DNA of 10,617 nucleotides from an uncultured Lachnospiraceae bacterium. GTDB lineage: Bacteria > Bacillota > Clostridia > Lachnospirales > Lachnospiraceae. The translations under genes were made by a program, and so were the position numbers. The notes beneath the pieces were generated by a model, which was not told the origin of the DNA, ran no database searches, and saw only the letters and a list, made by a program, of their open reading frames with translations. The stretch's first letter is position 1, and the number at the start of each line of letters is the position of its first letter. The stretch covers positions 1-10,617 of the forward strand of contig CAKRSV010000020.1 of assembly GCA_934401915.1 (NCBI GenBank). Reading direction: 5' to 3'. This document shows, in pieces, positions 8,032 to 10,617 of the stretch.

Positions 8032-9720
8032 ATGATGAAAAATTATAATGAGATATTCAACCAACTCTGGGAGCACTCAGAAAATGAGGTCGTAGAGTTC
8101 AAAAAGGCAGAAACCAACTTCGATATTGACGAGTTGGGAAAGTATTTCTCCGCCCTTAGCAATGAAGCAAACTTGCGAGAACGTGAGTTCGCTTGGATAG
8201 TCTTCGGTGTTTGGGACAAGAAGCACCAAATCATTGGCACCTGTTTCAAAGATGGTGAAGTAGCCTTGAACCGTCTGAAACAAGATATGTCTCAACATAC
8301 CACAGACAACCTCATCTTTAGGGATATTGTACCTATTGAGGTTGAAGGTAAGCGTGTTTTGCTTTTCCAGGTTCCAGCATCACCACGCAATATAGTGATG
8401 CACTGGAAAGGTGTAGCTTATGGTCGTGATGGTGAAAGTCTAAAACCACTAAATCAAGCTAAACAAGATGCCATCCGCCAACAACCACCAATCCCAGATT
8501 GGACAGCTCAACTTGTACCAAATGCTAATATAAACGACTTGGATGAACTGGCTATGGCTACAGCAAAAGTCATGTTCAAAAAAGTCCACTCTTCAAGTAT
8601 TCCAGCCGAAGAAATAGATACGTGGAGTACAGAAGAGTTCTTGGCTAATAGTATGATGATGCGAGAAGGCAAACTCACTCGTGCAGCCATTCTACTATTG
8701 GGCAAACCACTTTCCATCCAAAAGATTCATCCAGCAGTAGCGCAAATCACTTGGACATGGGAAGATGAAGAAGGTATTGTCCAGGACTACGAGCATTTTA
8801 CGATACCTTTCATCCTGACAGTAGATAAGGTATTGAGCAAAATACGCAACAAGACTATGCGTGAGTTGCCAGGTGGAACCCTGTTCCCTGACACCATGAA
8901 ACAGTATGACGAATACACCATACGAGAGGCCTTACATAACGCCATCGCACATCAGGATTACACTTTACAGCAGCGAATTGTTTTTGTAGAAGGTCCCAGT
9001 ACCTTATATTATGGTAATGGTGGCAGTTTCATTCCAGGAACAATAGAAAATGCCCTGGAGCATAAAGGTCCTCAATTTCATTATCGTAACGATTGTCTTT
9101 GCAAGGGCATGGTCAACTTCAATATGATAGATACCGTGGGGCGTGGAATCAAGAAGATTTACACAGAGCAACGCAAACGATTCTTTCCAATGCCAGATTA
9201 CGACATCGACAACGAACATCGTACTGTTGGCGTAACCATCCATGGCAAGATGATAGATGAGAAATATACCAACTTGTTAAAGAGCAACCAGTCTTTGTCA
9301 CTAAAGGAGTGTCTTTGGCTGGATGCGGTACAGAAGCATCACCCTATTACCAAAGATGCAGCCAAACATCTACTTGATAAAGGTTTGATTGAAGGACGTG
9401 CTCCACATTATACTATATCTCTAAAGGTTGCCAAACTGACGAAACAGATAGGGCATTATACCAAAGAGAAAGGGCTTGCAGAAAACAGCATTCAAAAGCT
9501 ATTGCTTCAATTGGCACATAACGCAGGCGAAATAGGATTTTGGCGTAAAGACGCATTTGAAAGCCTTCAACATGTTTTTCCCGCAAACAACACTCGTGAA
9601 GAAAAGCTACGAAAAATAGGGCGCCTTCTTATCAATATGGCTAAAGATGAACTTATAGTAAAATCATCGAATGGAAAAAAATGGAAGATAACTGAGAAAG
9701 GCGAAAAAGAACTTTACTAA
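8032..9720 (+). CDS. AlbA_2 (Schlafen-like) / HATPase_c_4 DNA-binding protein, 562 aa
   Basis: Predicted cytoplasmic nucleic-acid-binding ATPase-like protein. Residues about 14-150 form an AlbA_2 (divergent AAA_4, Schlafen-type) domain: the ESENEVVEFKKA-type opening (E17-A26 region), then DELGKYFSALSNEAN and FAWIVFGV. Residues 298-376 resemble the RecG-related HATPase_c_4 domain: REALHNAIAHQDY (298-310) serves as the N-box, and DTVGRGIKKI (367-376) is the glycine-bearing ATP-lid motif. The C-terminus has two winged-helix-like units (about 424-460 and 510-562, ending KWKITEKGEKEL). Length and domain order are normal for the family, which is often called 'ATP-binding' or 'RNA-binding domain-containing' protein and is frequently found beside restriction systems as a regulator or accessory. 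Two ATGs are adjacent (8032 and 8035); either may be used. Its G/C content (27 of 60 at 9181-9240) is like the methylase and unlike the AT-rich block before it. The exact role is unknown. Confidence 0.85.
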   Translation: MMKNYNEIFNQLWEHSENEVVEFKKAETNFDIDELGKYFSALSNEANLREREFAWIVFGVWDKKHQIIGTCFKDGEVALNRLKQDMSQHTTDNLIFRDIVPIEVEGKRVLLFQVPASPRNIVMHWKGVAYGRDGESLKPLNQAKQDAIRQQPPIPDWTAQLVPNANINDLDELAMATAKVMFKKVHSSSIPAEEIDTWSTEEFLANSMMMREGKLTRAAILLLGKPLSIQKIHPAVAQITWTWEDEEGIVQDYEHFTIPFILTVDKVLSKIRNKTMRELPGGTLFPDTMKQYDEYTIREALHNAIAHQDYTLQQRIVFVEGPSTLYYGNGGSFIPGTIENALEHKGPQFHYRNDCLCKGMVNFNMIDTVGRGIKKIYTEQRKRFFPMPDYDIDNEHRTVGVTIHGKMIDEKYTNLLKSNQSLSLKECLWLDAVQKHHPITKDAAKHLLDKGLIEGRAPHYTISLKVAKLTKQIGHYTKEKGLAENSIQKLLLQLAHNAGEIGFWRKDAFESLQHVFPANNTREEKLRKIGRLLINMAKDELIVKSSNGKKWKITEKGEKELY

Positions 9721-9727
9721 AAATATA

Positions 9728-9856
9728 GGTCGCTCTTGCGGTCGTTGCAGTCATTCTTACGGTCGTTGCAGTCGTTCTTGCGGTCGTTACAGTCATTCTT
9801 ACGGTCGTTCTTGCGGTCGTTGCGGTCGTTCTTGCAGTCGTTGCGGTCGTTCTTGC
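9728..9856. repeat. 129-bp tandem array of alternating 12-bp and 9-bp units
   Basis: Twelve back-to-back units start 8 bases after the AlbA_2 stop: seven 12-mers of the form RGTCRTTCTTRC and five 9-mers RGTCRTTRC (R is A or G), in the order 12-9-12-9-12-9-12-12-9-12-9-12, followed by a broken thirteenth. All differences but one are G/A transitions at three fixed positions. Every unit is a multiple of three, so reading frames stay open through the array on both strands, yet none has an ATG, GTG or TTG start in a sensible place. On the minus strand it would encode an N-D-R/C-K-rich repeat, with half of the changes synonymous; that frame is blocked by a stop at 9867-9869 before any start. It lies before the terminator at 9968, so it is probably in the 3' untranslated region. 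Confidence 0.9.
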
Positions 9857-9967
9857 GGTCGTTCGTTCAACCTTTTTCGGCTATATTACGAGACTGACCG
9901 TTACGATAAAAATGCCACCGTTCCAAAAGAATGCAACAATCCAAGAAATAGTTATTCATAAAAGCTC

Positions 9968-10002
9968 AAGCACAATCATCCCAGCATTGTGCTTAACTTT
10001 TT
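9968..10002 (+). terminator. Intrinsic terminator, + strand
   Basis: Perfect 9-bp arms AAGCACAAT (9968-9976) and ATTGTGCTT (9986-9994) enclose a 9-base loop, and AAC then TTTTT (9998-10002) follow. This is the first good terminator after the AlbA_2 gene, so its transcript would carry the 12/9 tandem array in about 280 bases of 3' untranslated RNA. Confidence 0.6.
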
Positions 10003-10440
10003 CTGGAACTCGGATATTTACACCGACAATTAGAGCTAATTTACACCGAAATGAACCTTGCCTTCGTACCTTATAATACCTGTTATTTTCATTACCGGCA
10101 AATCTTTTTCTCCATTCTTGAAGTCTCCGACATGGTTACCGACAAAGTCTCCGACATTTATTGTCGGAGACTTTGTCGGTAACCAACTTTTCATAAAACG
10201 ATAACGTATTGGTTTTCAATTATTTTCCTTTCCGACATATTACCGTCATGTCTCCGGCATTTACATCGGTATTACCGCCACCATTACCGCCAAAAAGAAA
10301 TTTACACCGACAAAACAGTATCAACCTTCAGCGTTCACAGACCAACTGCAAATTGATAACTTTCCCCAAATTATCCCAAAAGAGACCAGTTTACACATTA
10401 TTATATATAGGAATTCTTAGGGAAAATGGCGGGAATAATA
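10003..10440. other. Gene-free stretch with degenerate short repeats
   Basis: No convincing gene is present. ATTTACACCGA occurs at 10016-10026, 10039-10049 (23 bases apart) and 10300-10310. AAGTCTCCGACAT occurs at 10121-10133 and 10145-10157 (24 bases apart). A diverged form (ATTACCGTCATGTCTCCGGCAT) begins near 10240, and ATTACCGCC occurs twice at 10271-10291. They appear to be relics of one family built on TTACCGRCA and TCTCCGRCAT cores. No promoter or RNA gene is seen. Confidence 0.6.
10133..10185. repeat. Perfect inverted repeat, 24-bp arms, 5-base loop
   Basis: The left arm is 10133-10156 and the right arm 10162-10185, with loop TTTAT and no mismatch. The left arm contains TTACCGACA and TCTCCGACA, and part of it (AAGTCTCCGACAT) is directly repeated 24 bases upstream. 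Only a weak T run follows on the + side, so a terminator is possible but not typical. The perfect arms suggest recent formation or selection, for example a cruciform-forming or mobile palindromic element. Confidence 0.8.
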
Positions 10441-10457
10441 TTGTTGAATATCAACAA
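10441..10457. repeat. Dyad TTGTTGA-ATA-TCAACAA
   Basis: A perfect 7-bp inverted repeat with a 3-base spacer lies 8 bases before the first of three 20-bp direct repeats. This layout resembles a protein-binding site. Nothing in the window identifies the binder. Confidence 0.4.
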
Positions 10458-10465
10458 CTTAAGCG

Positions 10466-10531
10466 TTTCATTGTGCAAGTTGAGGCATTTTCATTGTGCA
10501 AGTTGAGGCTATTTCATTGTGCAAGTTGAGG
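10466..10531. repeat. Three exact 20-bp direct repeats at 23-bp spacing (iteron-like)
   Basis: TTTCATTGTGCAAGTTGAGG occurs at 10466-10485, 10489-10508 and 10512-10531, identical in all three copies, separated by 3-base spacers CAT and CTA. Spacing of about two helical turns suits cooperative protein binding, as in plasmid iterons or recombinase and regulator arm sites. It is too short and its spacers far too small for CRISPR. Confidence 0.85.
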
Positions 10532-10540
10532 ATTTATCAT

Positions 10541-10578
10541 AAAAAATGGTGTTCCATTCCTCAAAATGAAACACCATT
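10541..10578 (-). terminator. Minus-strand terminator-like hairpin
   Basis: Arms of 14 bp (10545-10558 and 10565-10578) pair with one mismatch around a 6-base loop. On the minus strand the stem runs straight into a T run, the complement of the A run at 10541-10546. It would end transcription of a leftward gene lying beyond the right edge. There is no T run on the + side. Confidence 0.5.
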
Positions 10579-10617
10579 AATCTAATCATATCTGATAATC
10601 GAATTTCGCAATTAGTT

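Noticed and set aside
9692..9960. +1 frame extension of the AlbA_2 protein into a G/R/S/C-rich tail
   Set aside because: It would need a frameshift near the end of the gene, but no slippery site is evident and the protein already ends with a complete winged-helix-like region.
9729..10071. Open + frame through the 12/9 array giving a hydrophobic V/A/L/T/I repeat that looks like membrane segments
   Set aside because: It begins directly after a TAG and has no start codon before the array; the openness follows from units that are multiples of three.
10209..10529. 106-codon open frame on the + strand
   Set aside because: It runs through the degenerate repeats and two of the three 20-bp repeats, its product is low in sense (PPPLPPKRN, repeated CKLR), and it has no promoter or homology I recognise.
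9728..10531. CRISPR array
   Set aside because: Neither repeat set has spacers of 25-45 bases; the units are contiguous or only 3 bases apart.

Overview
The window looks like part of an anti-phage or restriction island from a gut-type Bacteroidales genome, most likely Prevotella or Bacteroides-like. The evidence is the Bacteroidota promoter motif TAnnTTTG before one gene, the near absence of Shine-Dalgarno sequences, and the codon use. No housekeeping gene is present, so a species cannot be named. All recognised genes lie on the + strand.

Layout. (1) At the left edge is the C-terminal end of a large helicase-type protein that resembles the tail of SNF2 helicases of the DISARM DrmD kind. Its frame is open only from 72 and is out of register with the open frame in bases 1-71, so a frameshift is suspected. 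(2) Six bases later comes a 1381-residue Eco57I/DrmMI-like N6-adenine DNA methyltransferase (729-4874) with SAM motif DAASGSGH and catalytic motif NPPW. (3) A strikingly AT-rich block (about 4875-8000) follows. It encodes a 408-residue protein of unknown family, with a possible N-terminal winged helix and a C-terminal R-x4-H motif, and a 582-residue protein with an N-terminal DUF4365/PD-(D/E)xK-like nuclease domain. A 28-codon GC-richer coding-like scrap lies between them. (4) A separately promoted gene (8032-9720) encodes an AlbA_2/Schlafen-like protein with a RecG-type HATPase_c_4 domain and C-terminal winged helices. (5) The last 900 bases have no convincing gene but are full of structure: a 129-bp array of alternating 12- and 9-bp units, an intrinsic terminator, a perfect 24-bp-arm palindrome within a degenerate repeat family, a 17-bp dyad next to three 20-bp direct repeats at 23-bp spacing, and a minus-strand terminator-like hairpin at the right edge.

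How it may work together (inference). The helicase and methylase pair is the front half of a class 1 DISARM-like module, in which the methylase marks self DNA. The usual drmA, drmB and drmC partners do not follow. In their place are an unknown protein, a DUF4365 nuclease-like protein and an AlbA_2 ATPase-like protein. Either a DISARM-like core carries non-standard effectors, or two or three unrelated defence genes were inserted behind it. The base-composition break at the end of the methylase gene and the GC-rich scrap before the DUF4365 gene both suggest module exchange.
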